Shown: positions 1 to 11,053, counted from the stretch's first letter. The stretch is DNA of 64,000 nt from DATAOG01 sp963753685 (GCA_963753685.1 CAVWDE010000009.1:1-64000), one strand, 5' to 3'. Numbers and translations are program-made. Notes: generated by a model from the letters alone, not told the origin.

Positions 1-776
1 CTGCATCGATGCCCGGCGCATGAAGGCGGCGGTGAGCGCGATGCCGGTGGGCGGGTACCTGCCGGAGCACCTGAAGCGCCCGGAAGAGAGGAAGCTCCGG
101 CTGCTCCTGCCCAGCGGCGAGATGCTGGTGCGCATGCGGATCGACCTCGACAATCACATCCGTGGCGTGCTCAAGGTGTTCGGGCTCAAGGTCGGCAAGG
201 TGGCGACCGGCCAGTTCGAAGACCGCGTCTGGAGCTGATCGACGAAGGCGATGCGCAGATCCGCTGGGTCGTCGGCACGCTATCGACGAGCCGCGCTGCC
301 GTCGTGAGCCAGCTCGCGTTGCTGCACCGGGCGGTGCTGGCGGTCGTCAAGCAGGACCAGGTGTGTCGCCGGCTGATGACCGTGCCCGGCGTCGGCGCGC
401 TCACCGCGCTCGCCTTTAAGACCGCAGTTGACGAGCCTGAGCGCTTCCCGAACTCAGCCGAGGTCGGCGCCTACTTCGGGCTGACGCCGAGCAAGTACGC
501 CTCGGGCAGACCGACTACACCGGTCACATCACCAAATGCGGCGACAAAGCCGTGCGCGCCCTGCTGTGCGAGGCCGCGAACGCGCTGCTGACCCGGGTGA
601 GCCGATGGAGCTGGGTGAAGCGCTGGGGCTTCGAGGTGCTCAAGCGCCCCGGCAAGACGCGCGCCCAGATCGCCGTGGCACGGCGGCTGGCCGTGATCAT
701 GCACAGCATGTGGCTGGACGGCACTGACTTCCGTTGGCAGCGCGAGCCGGATGCGCCAGCCGGCGCCGCGGCCTGA
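1..776 (+). pseudogene. IS110-family transposase, fragmented (5' end outside window)
   Basis: Three overlapping frames together give the C-terminal two thirds of an IS110/IS116/IS902 transposase. The central piece contains the C-terminal family motif VPGVGALTALAF followed by GLTPSKYASG, and the last piece (from about 500) continues with YTGHITKCGDKAVRALL and EAANALLTR, as expected of the family. The frame changes near 233 and again near 505, so the gene is not translatable as it stands. The N-terminal RuvC-like DEDD domain is mostly outside the window. It is probably a dead insertion sequence. Flanking terminal repeats, which this family usually lacks, were not identified. Confidence 0.85.
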
Positions 777-790
777 GCAGGCCGGAACGC

Positions 791-923
791 GGCATCGATC
801 CGATGATCACAGGGCCGCATCTGGAGGCGCGGGCGTCAAGGCCAGGGCCGGCCAGGCCGGGGGCTTCGCCCGCCTTGACGCCCGCGCCTCCAGATGCACC
901 TCGTCCGGCATCGGATCGACGCC
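791..923. repeat. Long interrupted palindrome
   Basis: Positions 817-842 and 872-897 are a perfect 26-bp inverted repeat with a 29-nt loop. Further out, 791-805 and 909-923 pair at 14 of 15 positions. The two paired blocks are separated by non-complementary 11-nt stretches of equal length on each side (806-816 and 898-908). The whole could fold as a long hairpin with a symmetric internal loop. It lies just downstream of the IS110 remnant. No coding potential is evident inside it. Confidence 0.85.
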
Positions 924-1918
924 CGGAATTGCCCCTGGACCAGAGGCCGCAGAACAGGCGCTCGGCGGCCTCAGCGAGATCACGAGTTCCGCTCCGGCGG
1001 AAGCGTCCGGCAGGGACGCGGGGCAGCGGTGACATCGACGAACCCTCTGCGGGGACCGGACGAGCTCGCTCGATCGGCGACCACGCACTTTCTGAGATTG
1101 ATGCGCCGGGCCCTCGCCTGACCCCAACTTGCGGCGGCCACACGCGCCGACCTCGGACAGAAGAGTGGCTCCTGCCAAAGACCACCCTTCGCGGAGCCGG
1201 TGCCAGCTTGGAGCCCTTGACCCGCATATGGCTCAAGCATCGGCCAGCGCATACGAGATCGACCGCGGGGACCGTCCCGGGACGACGTTGATGTTGCCGC
1301 CCTGCTCGAGGTCCGGCTCGAAGAGGGCCTTGCAGGCCGCGCACCGGCTGGGTACCGTAGAGAATTGAGACTTCACACAAATTCGTGTGATGATGTGTTG
1401 TACTAACTCATTGAAATAAAAGAAAGAGAATGTTTAACCTGGGCCCCCGTCGCTCCGCCAGTCTCCCCATGAGGGACATTCTTTTTCCGCTCCTCATCTG
1501 CAGTCGGAATTGCGCAGAACGCGGCCATTCCTGGCAGGTTGTTCGAACCATGGGGACTGGCCTGACGGCGCGATTCGGGCCTGTTTTGCGGCTCTCTCCT
1601 CGGTCCACTTTCTCCGAGGCAACCGAACCACGGCCATTTGGGTACGGATGTTGAAAGCTCGATAATTCAATGAATTAGAGGATACCCGAAGGGAGCGGGT
1701 TTGAAAAAGCTCCGCTCAGGCGGAGTGAACCGGGATCGAACCGTTTGGTTCAGTGTGTCTGCTTCAGGCAGAGCGGACCTGTCATAAGGAGGCTTCGACC
1801 GGCTGGTCGTGACCCAAAGCGGCTGCCACGACGCCCGGATCGTGGTTGGATCGATGGCGTCCGGTGGGCAACCCTGGTAGCCTTGCCAAAGGCGGTCACG
1901 GATGCATGGGGGCGCGCC
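924..1918. other. Intergenic stretch without a recognisable gene
   Basis: About 1 kb between the palindrome and the first cyclase-like fossil. Open frames here have no family resemblance and look like GC-driven chance frames. The part around 1380-1500 is noticeably AT-richer than its surroundings. Positions 1704-1725 read on the minus strand form a 6-bp GC stem (CTCCGC/GCGGAG, 4-nt loop) followed by five T residues, the shape of an intrinsic terminator, but no minus-strand gene precedes it. Confidence 0.5.
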
Positions 1919-3423
1919 GTGGATGTCGCGGCCTGGCTGCGGAACCTCGGGCTGGAGCGCTACGAGCCCGGCACGCCCTGGTCCAGGACGCTGCCTACCA
2001 ATCGCTGCTGAAGTCGAAGCGTCAGGAGCTGCATGCCCGCATCGCCCAAACCCTTCAACAGCATTTGCCGGGGGCCGGCGAGATTGGGCCGGAAGTGTTG
2101 GCCCAACATCTCACTGACGCGGGCCTGGCGGAACGGGCCATTCCTTACTGGCGCAGCGCGGGCGAGCTGGCGGCTGGCCGCTCAGCCAACGTCGAAGCCA
2201 TCGCGCACCTGAGCAAAGGGCTCGAGCTTGTCGGCACTCTGCCCGACGCGCCGGAGCACCTCGAAGAGGAGTTGGCGCTCCGGTTGGCGATCGGCGGTCC
2301 GCTGATTGCCACCAGGAGCGAAGCAGCTAATGAAGTTGAACGGACCTACAGCCGGGCTTGGGCGCTATGCGACCAGCTGGGTCGATCGGCCGAGCTGTTT
2401 CCGGTACTGCGCGGACTGTGGAACTGCTTTCTTTTGCGAAGCGACCTCCAGCGTGCTGGCGACCTCGCCGAGCGGCTGGTCGTGCTTGCGGACGAGCAAG
2501 GCGAATTGCGTCGTGCCCTGGCCCGGCGCGCTCGAGGTACAACGCTGTTCTTCCTCGGTCGTTTTTCCGACGCGGCGGCCGCGCTGGACGAGGGCATCGC
2601 GATCGACGATGCGGTCGCGGCCTGGGAGAATCCAGCTCACCTTCTGCTCTACACGGAACGGGCCGGCGTCGTGTGCCGGCTATATTCGGCATGGGCCCTC
2701 TGGTTTCTTGGTTTCCCCGATCGCGCCCTTGAGACGATGGAAGCCGCGCTCGCCCTCAGTCAAAGGCTCTCCCACGCACAAAGCCTCGCCTTTGCGCTGA
2801 GCTGGACTGCGGTTCTGCGCAACTGGCGACGCGAGTTCGCGGCGGCGCGAGCACGCGCCGGGGCGACCATCGATCTCGCGAGCGAGCATCGCCTGCCGCT
2901 GTACCTCGCGGATGCCACCATGTCCGAGGGCTTTGCTCTGGTCGGCCTCGGCCAGGAGGTGGAGGGGCTCGCCCACCTTCAAGCGGGCTTGGCCACCTGG
3001 AATAGCCTCGGTGCCCGCGTGCTCGGTACTCAGTGGCTCGGCTTTCTAGCCGAAGCCCACCTTCGGGCGGGTCAACTAGGCGATGCGCTCGCCGCGTTAG
3101 ATCGGGCGGCGGAAACCGCTGCGCCGACCGGCGAGAACCACTATCAAGCGGAGCTGCAACGCCTGAGAGGGATGGTCCTGGCGGAGACCGGCGAGGATGA
3201 CGAAGCGGCTGCGTGGTTGCAACGGGCCATCGATACCGCTCGGAGCCAGCAGGCCAAATCCCTGGAGCTCCGCGCCGCCACCAGCCTCGCGCGACTGTGG
3301 GCTCAACAAGGCGAACGAGCCGAGGCCCATGACCTGCTCGCCCCGATCTACGACTGGTTCACCGAGGGCTTCGATACCGCTGACCTCAAGGACGCCAAAG
3401 CGCTGCTTGAGGAGCTGCGATGA
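1919..3423 (+). pseudogene. SAM/TPR remnant of a class III cyclase-AAA-TPR gene
   Basis: A GTG at 1919 opens with VDVAAWLRNLGLERYEP, the same SAM-domain start as the intact downstream paralogue. Within about 17 codons the sequence jumps, out of frame, to HALVQDAAYQSLLKS, which in the paralogue lies after the ATPase domain. The cyclase catalytic domain and AAA ATPase are therefore deleted. What follows is an open frame of roughly 480 residues of TPR-like helices, ending in the shared tail WFTEGFDTADLKDAKALL. The stop abuts the start of the next gene (3420). The TPR part could still be expressed from an internal start, but the gene looks like a deletion fossil of a tandem duplicate. Confidence 0.8.
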
Positions 3424-6400
3424 CGGACGTCGCGGCATGGCTCAAGGAACTCGGGCTCGAACGTTACGAGCCGGCGTTCCGCGAGAGCGAGATCACCTCA
3501 GCGGTCCTACCCGAACTGACGGAGGCGGATCTCAAGGAGCTCGGTCTACCTCTTGGGCCGCGGAAGCTGCTGCTACGGGCGATTGCCTCGCTGACGATAA
3601 GGTCGGCGTCCGAGCCGACGCCAGCATCGACCACCACCCCACGCGAGGCCGAGCGGCGGCAGCTGACGGTGCTGTTCTGCGACTTAGTGGGCTCGACTGA
3701 ACTATCGGCGAAGCTCGACCCCGAGGACATGGGGCAGGTGATCCGCGCTTATCACGACATTTCGGCCACCGTGATCACCCGCTACGAGGGTCATGTCGCC
3801 AAATATATGGGCGATGGCGTGCTCGCCTACTTCGGCTGGCCACGGGCCCACGAGGACGACGCCGAGCGTGCGGTCCGGGCTGGGCTCCAGTTGGTTCAGG
3901 CGGTGAGTTCGAACTCGAGATTGGCGACGGCGGGCCACTAGCCGCCCGTGTCGGGGTTGCGACCGGGCAGGTCGTGGTCGGCGACCTGATCGGCAAGGGT
4001 GCGGCCGAAGAGGAGGCGGTTGTAGGCCAGACGCCGAACCTGGCGGCACGATTACAGGCGTTGGCCGAGCCGGGCAGTGTGGTCATCGACCCACGGTGTC
4101 ATCAACTTGTCGGCGGCCTGTTCGAGTACGCTGACCTCGGCACGCAGGACCTCAAGGGATTCACCGAGCCGGTTCGGACCTGGCACGTGCTCGACGAGAG
4201 TCGAGCCGAGAGCCGCTTTGAGGCCATGCATGGTCAACAGCTCACGGTGCTGGTCGGCCGCGAGCACGAGATCGGTCTGCTAGCGGACCGATGGGAGCGC
4301 GCCAAAGAGGGCGAGGGCCAAGTGGTGCTGCTTTCGGGTGAGCCGGGGATCGGCAAATCACGGATCGCGCGCGCACTGCGCGCGCGGCTCGCGAACGAAC
4401 CTCACACGCCGCTCAGTCACTATTGCTCGCCGCACCACACCAACAGCGCGCTCTATCCCGTCATCGGCCACCTCGAACGCGCCGCTGGCTTCACGCGAGA
4501 CGATCGGCCTGAGGCCAGATTGGACAAGCTCGAAGCGTTGCTTTCTCAAGCCGCTGCGGCGCTCGGCGAGGCCGTGCCGCTCGTGGCTGCTCTGCTCGGG
4601 ATCGAGACCGGGCAGCGCTACCCGGCACTGGCGCTCACTCCCCAGCACCAGAAGCAGCGCACCCTCAAAACACTGGTCGACCAAGTCGAGGGCCTGGCGG
4701 CCCAGAAGCCGGTGCTCGCGGTCTACGAGGACGTGCACTGGGTCGATCCCTCGACCCTCGAGGCGCTCGATCAGCTGATCGAGCGGGTGCAGGGTCTGCC
4801 CGTGCTGGTGCTGATCACCTTTCGACCCGAGTTCAACCCGCCCTGGACCGGCCATGCCCACGTCATGCAGCTTTCGCTCTCGCGTTTGACCCGCCGCCAC
4901 GGCCAAGCCCTGGTCGAGGAGGTGACCGGCGGGAAGGCATTGCCGGACGAGATGCTCAACCAGATCCTCGCGAAGACCGACGGCGTGCCCCTATTCGTCG
5001 AGGAGTTGACTAAGACCGTGCTCGAATCCGGTCTGCTCACCGATGCCGGCGATCACTTCGCGCTCGCCGGGCCGCTCGTGCCGCTCGAGATTCCTGCGAC
5101 CCTGCATGACTCGCTGATGGCCCGGCTCGACCGGCTCGCCCCAGTGAAGGAGGTCGCGCAGGCCGGCGCGGTGATCGGCCGGGAATTCTCGCACGAGCTG
5201 CTCGCCGCTGTCTCACCCCTGCCCGAGGATAAACTCCGCGAGTCCCTCGACCAGCTGGTCGCCTCGGAGCTGGTGTTCCGCCGCGGTTCTCCACCCGACG
5301 CAAACTACACCTTCAAGCACGCCCTCGTTCAGGACGCCGCCTATCAGTCGCTCCTCAAGAGCACGCGGCAGCGCTTCCACCAGAAGATCGCAAGGACGCT
5401 GGAGGAGCAGTTCCCGGCCACTGCCGACACGCAGCCCGAGCTACTCGCTTACCACTACACGGAGGCGCAGCTCACCGATCAGGCGATCGATTACTGGCAG
5501 CGGGCCGGCCAACGCGCCTCGAAGCGGTCGGCGACGGTCGAGGCGATCGCCCAGCTCTCGAAAGCCCTGGATTTGCTCGAAAGCCTACCGCCGTCCGTCG
5601 AGCGAGACCGCAAGGAGCTCCGCCTGCGCATAGACCTGACCTCACCCCTGATCGCCTCCAAGGGCATGGCTGCACCTGAAATGGGGCAGACGATCACCCG
5701 CGCGCGGGGCCTTTGCGAGCGACTCGGCGAGACGACCCAACTCTTCCCTGTCCTCTATGGACAGTGGGTGTATCATCATGTCAGCGGGCAGGTTGTCAAG
5801 AGCCTGGAGTACGCCAAGGAGGCAGCGAGACTCGCCGAAGGTGAGAGCAGCGAGATCCCGCGCATGGTCGCCCACCGGACCCTCGGCATTTCCTTGATAG
5901 TGCTTGGCGAGCCCGCCGCGGCGCGGCGGCATCTGGAAGACGGAAACAGGCTGTACGACATCCAGCGCCACCGTGACTTGGCGCTCGTCTACGGAATGGA
6001 CTTCTTCGAGGTCAACCTTGCCTATCTGGCACTGACGGACTGGTTTCTGGGCTTTCCGGATCGGGCACTCAAGGCGAACGAGCAGACGATTCGCTTCGCC
6101 CGGTCCCTGTCGCATGCGAGCAGCCTTTGTCATGCTTTGTCCATGGGTGCTGGAACCTTGCACACCTTCAATCGCCAGTTTGCCTCGGCGCAGGCGATTG
6201 GCGAAGAACTGATGCGGGTGGCCGGCGAGCACGAAATGCCACAGTGGTCGCTGTTCGGGCGCATGTTCGTCTCCTTCGGACTCCTTGAGACAGAGCAGGA
6301 GGAGGGCACGACCACCCTGGAGGCATGCCTCGAGCAATGCCGGGCGGTGCCCATGTTGGCGACCAGCACGCTGGCTCTCGCGAGACTCGCCGAGAGTCAG

Positions 6401-6763
6401 GCCCGGAAGGGAGACTACGAGAACGCCCTGAGATCGCTTGAGGAGGCGGACGGGATCATCGAAGCCGGCGGCGAACGCTGGGCCAGATCCGAAATCGTGA
6501 GGCTGAAAGGGGAGATCTCGCGTGCCCGATCCGCCAGTGCGGAGGCGGAGGCATGCTTCCGGCGAGCTATCGAGGTGGCACAGCGTCAGGGCGCGAAGCT
6601 ACTGCAGCTCCGCGCAGCCGCGAGCCTCGCTCGTTTGTGGCAGAGCCAAGGCAGATTTCGCGAGGCGCGCGAGCTTTTGGCTCCCCTCTACGACTGGTTC
6701 ACCGAGGGCTTTGACACCGCCGATCTCAAGGACGCCAAGGCGCTGCTCGACGAACTCGGCTGA
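3420..6763 (+). CDS. SAM-domain/class III adenylate cyclase/AAA ATPase/TPR protein (one frameshift)
   Basis: The start at 3420 overlaps the stop of the preceding fossil. The N-terminal SAM domain (about residues 1-55) is followed by a class III nucleotidyl cyclase domain with the metal-binding FCDLVGST and the KYMGDGVLAYFGWP segment; the transition-state Asn and Arg lie in GQTPNLAARL. Then come an AAA-type ATPase (Walker A GEPGIGKS, Walker B-like AVYEDVHWVD), a winged-helix-like HALVQDAAYQSLLKS region and a long TPR tail. The frame changes near 3900: the first frame stops at 3941, while FELEIGDGGPLAARVG continues in the other frame. Restoring one base gives about 1,115 residues. Such proteins are predicted signalling ATPase-cyclases. 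The damage may be real or a sequencing error. Confidence 0.8.
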
Positions 6764-7112
6764 TCACGTCTGAATTTGTGGAGGGTTTCGGACGCCGGCC
6801 CTCGGTGCTGCTGGCTACGTCACGACCAGCCGGCACCCGAAACCTTTCGCAATTGCCGAGGCCCCAGGTCTCCCTCTGGGCGTTCCATTCCGAGCACATC
6901 GACAAGCCTCAACCCCTTCGGCTGCCGTCGGTGCATCGGTCTTCTGCCCGTTGCCGCGGCACCGGATGCACACGATCGCACTCGTTGATTAGCGCAAATG
7001 CCCTGCTGGCTTGATTGGCAGGGCAATGCCTGCACCGCTGTTCACTTGATCCGCCTTCCGATTCGTGCTCACCCTCTGCGGCAGGGAGCGGAGACCCGGG
7101 TCGGACCGCGCG
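6764..7112. other. Intergenic region upstream of liv-type operon
   Basis: About 350 bases with no convincing gene. It must contain the promoter for the transporter operon that begins at 7113, but no clear sigma70 hexamers or dyads were seen. Confidence 0.4.
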
Positions 7113-7997
7113 ATGGACAATGCAATCAAGCTGATTTTCGACATCGCCGCCTTTGCCTCGATCATGGTGCTGGTGGTCTCGGGCCTTGCAGTGATCGCCA
7201 GCCTGATGGGCATCTTCAATCTCGGGCACGGCGAATTCGTGCTGCTCGGCGCCTACACCGTTTTTCTTTTCGGCAGGTCGGGGCTGCCGACCTGGCTCGG
7301 CATGTTGGTCGCGCCTGTCGCTGTCGGCCTGTTCGGTGCCGCGATCGAGCGCACCGTGATCCGGCGGCTCTACGCGCAACCGGTGATCGCCATGCTCGCG
7401 ACCTACGCGATCGGGCTGATTATCCGCGAGATCGTCCGCGGCCTGATCGGCGGGCAGTACTACGCGATCGCCGAGCCGCTGCCGGGCGCCTTCGAGATTG
7501 ACGGCGTCAGCTTCTCGATCTGGCGCGCGGTCATCATCGGCGCGACCCTGACAATCATGGTGCTAGCCTGGCTGTTCCTGACGCGTAGCCGGACCGGCCT
7601 GCAGATCCGCGGCGCACTCGAGAATCCAGCACTGGCGAGGGCGTCGGGCGTCTCAACGACCAGGCTTTATGCGCTGACCTTCGCGCTCGGCGCCGCGCTG
7701 GCCGGGCTCGCCGGCGCGCTGGTGGTGCCGCTCTTCTCGCTGTCGGCCGATATCGGCGTGCGGTTCCTGGTGCAGGCGTTCCTGTCGGTCATGCTGGGCG
7801 GGATCGGCACCTTCGAGGGGCCGCTGCTCGGCGCCGCGATCATCGGTGCCATGATCCCCGGCTTCCAGTGGCTGCGCGAGATTCCGGGCGTCGGCAACGC
7901 GGTCAGCCCCGTCTTCGCTGAGGTGCTGGTCTTCGTGACGGCGCTCGCTATCGTCAAGTTCCGGCCTTTGGGCCTCATCATCACGGGGAGGAGATGA
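7113..7997 (+). CDS. livH: Branched-chain-type ABC transporter permease (LivH family)
   Basis: A 294-residue polytopic inner-membrane protein of the LivH family. Characteristic features are the N-terminal GIFNLGHGEFVLLGAY segment and the late VMLGGIGTFEGPLLGA segment. The ATG at 7113 is preferred because the N-terminus then aligns with the family; a possible upstream start would add 16 polar residues. It is the first gene of a five-gene operon and overlaps the following binding-protein gene by four bases (ATGA), implying coupled translation. The substrate is not certain: the partner binding protein resembles amide/urea binders more than leucine binders. Confidence 0.9.
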   Translation: MDNAIKLIFDIAAFASIMVLVVSGLAVIASLMGIFNLGHGEFVLLGAYTVFLFGRSGLPTWLGMLVAPVAVGLFGAAIERTVIRRLYAQPVIAMLATYAIGLIIREIVRGLIGGQYYAIAEPLPGAFEIDGVSFSIWRAVIIGATLTIMVLAWLFLTRSRTGLQIRGALENPALARASGVSTTRLYALTFALGAALAGLAGALVVPLFSLSADIGVRFLVQAFLSVMLGGIGTFEGPLLGAAIIGAMIPGFQWLREIPGVGNAVSPVFAEVLVFVTALAIVKFRPLGLIITGRR

Positions 7998-9217
7998 CCA
8001 TGCGGGGATCCGACAGGGTGACGCGCCGAGGGCTCCTGCAGGGCGCCAGCGCGCTGGCGGCGGCCGAGTGGGTCGCCACCGCGACGGGCTGGGTGCTCTG
8101 GCCCGGCTGGGCGCATGCCGAGGGACCGATCAAGATGGGCATTGCCACCGACATCACCGGCGCCATTGCGCCGAGCGGCAATGCCGACTGGCAGACGGCA
8201 CAGTTCGCCGCTAAGCAGATCAACGACTCCGGCGGCATCCTCGGCAGGCCGATACAGCTTTTCCTCGAGGACACCGCCTCGGACCCCGGCGTCGCCGTCG
8301 GCAACGTCCGCCGTCTGATCCAGGAAGACAAAGTCGATGTGGTGCTCGGCGGCATCACCTCGGCGATGCGCGAGGCGATCAAGAACCCGATCGTGCGCCG
8401 CGGCGGCACGCTCTATATCTATCCACAGCTCTACGAGGGGCAGGAGTGTACACCGCACCTGTTCTGCACCGGCCCGACACCGTTTCAGCAGTGCGGCCGG
8501 CTGCTGCCGTACCTGGTCCACGAGAAGGGCAACAAGCGCTTCGCATTCCCCTCGGCCAACTACATCTGGCCTCAGCTCCTGAACAAGTGGGCGCGCAAGG
8601 TCATCGAGGACAACGGCGCCGAGGTCGTCTATGAAGAATATTTCCCACTGGACCAACTCGAATACTCTGCCGCAGTCGGCAAGATCATGTCGGAGAACGT
8701 CGACCACGTCTTCAATACCGTGATCCCGCCGGGATTGCAGGCGTTTACCAAGCAGCTCTATGAGGCGGGTTACTACGATAAGGGTTCGTTGAGCTGCGTC
8801 TACTTCGACGAGAACTCGGCGAACTACGTGGCGCCGCGCGAGCTCGAGGGCGTCTACTCCTGCCTCGACATGTTCCACACGGTCGAGGATCAGTTCACGC
8901 AGCAGCTGCTCGCAGACTACAATAAGATGTTCCCGAACACTAAGTACCAGCTCACGGCCGGGACGGCGGCGACCGGCATGTATCGCGGCATCAAGCTCTA
9001 CGAGCAGGCGGTGATCGCGACCAAGGGCGATCTCTCGCGCGATGCCGTCAGCGCCGCCTACGATGCCGCGAAGCTCGAGCACGGCCCCGGCGGCCCGGCG
9101 CAGATGGTACCCGGTACCGGCCACTGCGAGATGAACATGTACATCGCTCAGCAGCACGGCGGCAAATGGGACATCATCTCGCAGGAATCAATGGTGCCGC
9201 CGAAGGAGTGCGGCTGA
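7994..9217 (+). CDS. ABC transporter substrate-binding protein, amide/urea-like (Peripla_BP_5 type)
   Basis: A 407-residue exported binding protein. The N-terminus has a twin-arginine signal (VTRRGLLQGASALAAAEW), suggesting Tat export, followed by the mature start GPIKMGIATDITGAIAPSG. The type I periplasmic-binding fold and features such as GGITSAMREAIKN and YFPLDQLEY resemble the urea/short-chain amide (UrtA/FmdD/AmiC) branch. It lies between the two permease genes, an order (H-K-M-G-F) that keeps all five components together. Substrate assignment is inference; a short amide or urea derivative fits the nitrogen-compound theme of the window. Confidence 0.85.
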   Translation: MTMRGSDRVTRRGLLQGASALAAAEWVATATGWVLWPGWAHAEGPIKMGIATDITGAIAPSGNADWQTAQFAAKQINDSGGILGRPIQLFLEDTASDPGVAVGNVRRLIQEDKVDVVLGGITSAMREAIKNPIVRRGGTLYIYPQLYEGQECTPHLFCTGPTPFQQCGRLLPYLVHEKGNKRFAFPSANYIWPQLLNKWARKVIEDNGAEVVYEEYFPLDQLEYSAAVGKIMSENVDHVFNTVIPPGLQAFTKQLYEAGYYDKGSLSCVYFDENSANYVAPRELEGVYSCLDMFHTVEDQFTQQLLADYNKMFPNTKYQLTAGTAATGMYRGIKLYEQAVIATKGDLSRDAVSAAYDAAKLEHGPGGPAQMVPGTGHCEMNMYIAQQHGGKWDIISQESMVPPKECG

Positions 9218-9273
9218 CCGAAGCCGCAGCCGCGGGGAGGCGCCCGCGGCTGCCCCCGCCCATCCGGAGAGAC

Positions 9274-10332
9274 ATGTCGCGACCAGACCTCCAGCGCCTG
9301 CGGCCGCGACCCGTGCTGCCCTTAGTGGAGATGACAGCGCTGATCGGGCTGCTTGTCATCCCGCTGGTGACGAGCAGCTTCCACACGATCATCGCCTCGC
9401 GGATGATGCTGCTGGCGATGCTGGCGATCAGCTTCGACCTGTGCTGGGGCTATTCCGGCATCATGACATTCGGCCAGGCGCTGTTCTTCGGCACGGCCGG
9501 ATACGTCGCGGCTTTGCTCGCCAACAAGGCGGGGTTTTCGCAGATCTGGGGCATCGTGCCGGTCTCGATGTTGGTCGGGCTGGTCGGCTCGTTCCTGATC
9601 GGCTGGTTCCTGCTGCTCGGCAAGCGGACGCCGACGATCATTTTCGTCGCGCTCGGCACGCTGACGGCGTCCTACGCCGCCGAGCGCCTCGTCGCCGGGT
9701 GGCAGTGGGTCGGTGCCGCGAACGGCATGTCGGTCTGGGATTTCATGAAGGCCGGCGCCTATGAATTCCAGCCGGGGCCGGTTTTCTACTACCTGATCCT
9801 CGGCTTCCTGGTCGCCGCCTACGTCGCCAGCCGTTGGGTGGTGCGCTCGCAGTTCGGGCTGGTCCTCGCCGGGATGCGCCAGAACGAGCAGCGCCTGGCC
9901 TTCCTCGGCTACCGCGTGCAGGGCTTCAAGGCGCTGGTCTTCTCGTTCGCCGGGATGATCGCCGGGCTCGCCGGCGGGCTCTACACCTTCCACGAGGGGT
10001 TCATAGGCCCGGGCAGCATGGGTATCGGCCTGTCGACCTTTGCCGTGCTCTACGGCCTTTTCGGCGGCATCGGCACGCTGCTTGGCCCGGTTCTGGGCGT
10101 GGCGGCGATCGAGACCATCTCGTTCACGCTCTCCGACATCGACGTGGTCAAGAGCTACTGGCCGGTCATTCTTGGCGTCATCATGCTGGTCGTCGTGACC
10201 TGGCGGCCGAGCGGGATCCTGGGCCTGGTGCTGTCGAGGCGCGAGCGGATCGGCTCGTTCGGCATCGGCCGCACCGACGCGCCGCGGCCAGTGCCCGATG
10301 AAACGCCCGAGGACCGTCGTGGCGCTGCTTGA
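9274..10332 (+). CDS. livM: Branched-chain-type ABC transporter permease (LivM family)
   Basis: A 352-residue polytopic membrane protein of the LivM family, with the conserved FDLCWGYSGIMTFGQALFFG near the N-terminus and GLFGGIGTLLGPVLG near the C-terminus. The ATG at 9274 follows a GGAGA ribosome-binding site; the longer reading frame from 9166 would overlap the binding-protein gene and adds unrelated sequence. It pairs with the LivH-type permease to form the transmembrane channel. The 3' end overlaps the next ATPase gene by about 35 bases. Confidence 0.9.
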   Translation: MSRPDLQRLRPRPVLPLVEMTALIGLLVIPLVTSSFHTIIASRMMLLAMLAISFDLCWGYSGIMTFGQALFFGTAGYVAALLANKAGFSQIWGIVPVSMLVGLVGSFLIGWFLLLGKRTPTIIFVALGTLTASYAAERLVAGWQWVGAANGMSVWDFMKAGAYEFQPGPVFYYLILGFLVAAYVASRWVVRSQFGLVLAGMRQNEQRLAFLGYRVQGFKALVFSFAGMIAGLAGGLYTFHEGFIGPGSMGIGLSTFAVLYGLFGGIGTLLGPVLGVAAIETISFTLSDIDVVKSYWPVILGVIMLVVVTWRPSGILGLVLSRRERIGSFGIGRTDAPRPVPDETPEDRRGAA

Positions 10333-11053
10333 GGTCCGCGGCGTCGCGAAAACGTTTGGCGCCCTCAGGGCGCTCGACGGCGTCGACGTCACCGTCGCCG
10401 AGAACAGCTTTCACGGGCTGATCGGGCCGAACGGGTCGGGCAAGAGCACGCTGCTCAAGGCGATCGCCGGGGCGCATTTCGCCGATGCCGGCACGATCAT
10501 CTTCGCCGGTCACGATATCGCCGAGATGCGTCCATCGGAGCGGTCGCGCCTTGGCCTCAGCCTGAAGTTCCAGATCACCGCGGTGCTGCCTGAGCTGTCC
10601 GCTTACGACAACCTGCTCATCGCGCTGCAGGCGCACGCCTCGCCCTGGAGCCTGCTGTGTTCGGCGTCCAGAAGGGCGCTGCACGGCGAGATCATGGAAG
10701 CGCTGGCGCGCTTTCGCCTCACCGACCGGGCTGACGACCTGGCCGGCGAGCTCAGCCATGGCCAGCAGCAATGGCTCGAAATCGCCATGGCGCTGACGCA
10801 GCGCCCGAAGCTTCTGCTGCTCGATGAGCCGACCAGCGGCATGAGCCTCGAGGAGCGGCGGGCTACCGGCGCGCTCCTGGCGCCCATTCGCGAGCACTGC
10901 GCGATGGTCATCGTCGAGCACGACCTCGACTTCATCAAGGACACCTGCGACCGGCTGACCGTGCTCGACAACGGCCGTGTGCTCGACGACGGCACGGTGG
11001 CCGAGATCGAGCGCTCGGCCAAGGTGCAGGAGGTCTACACGACCCGTGTCTGA
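10298..11053 (+). CDS. livG: ABC transporter ATP-binding protein (LivG family)
   Basis: A 251-residue ABC ATPase with Walker A GPNGSGKST, a signature region LSHGQQQWLEIAMAL, Walker B LLLLDEPTSGMS and the switch histidine in VIVEHDLDF. The insert after Walker A (RSRLGLSLKFQI) is typical of LivG rather than LivF. The ATG at 10298 lies inside livM; an alternative GTG at 10319 gives VALLEVRGVAKTF and is equally plausible. It energises the liv-type importer together with the next gene. Confidence 0.9.
   Translation: MKRPRTVVALLEVRGVAKTFGALRALDGVDVTVAENSFHGLIGPNGSGKSTLLKAIAGAHFADAGTIIFAGHDIAEMRPSERSRLGLSLKFQITAVLPELSAYDNLLIALQAHASPWSLLCSASRRALHGEIMEALARFRLTDRADDLAGELSHGQQQWLEIAMALTQRPKLLLLDEPTSGMSLEERRATGALLAPIREHCAMVIVEHDLDFIKDTCDRLTVLDNGRVLDDGTVAEIERSAKVQEVYTTRV

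Noticed and set aside
734..1291. Overlapping frames downstream of the IS110 remnant
   Set aside because: They cover the palindrome and give Arg/Pro/Ala-rich products without family resemblance.
1726..1760. Possible tRNA 3' fragment on the minus strand (GGTTCGATCCCGG)
   Set aside because: Only a T-arm-like stretch is present; the stem has a mismatch and no acceptor or anticodon arm could be found.
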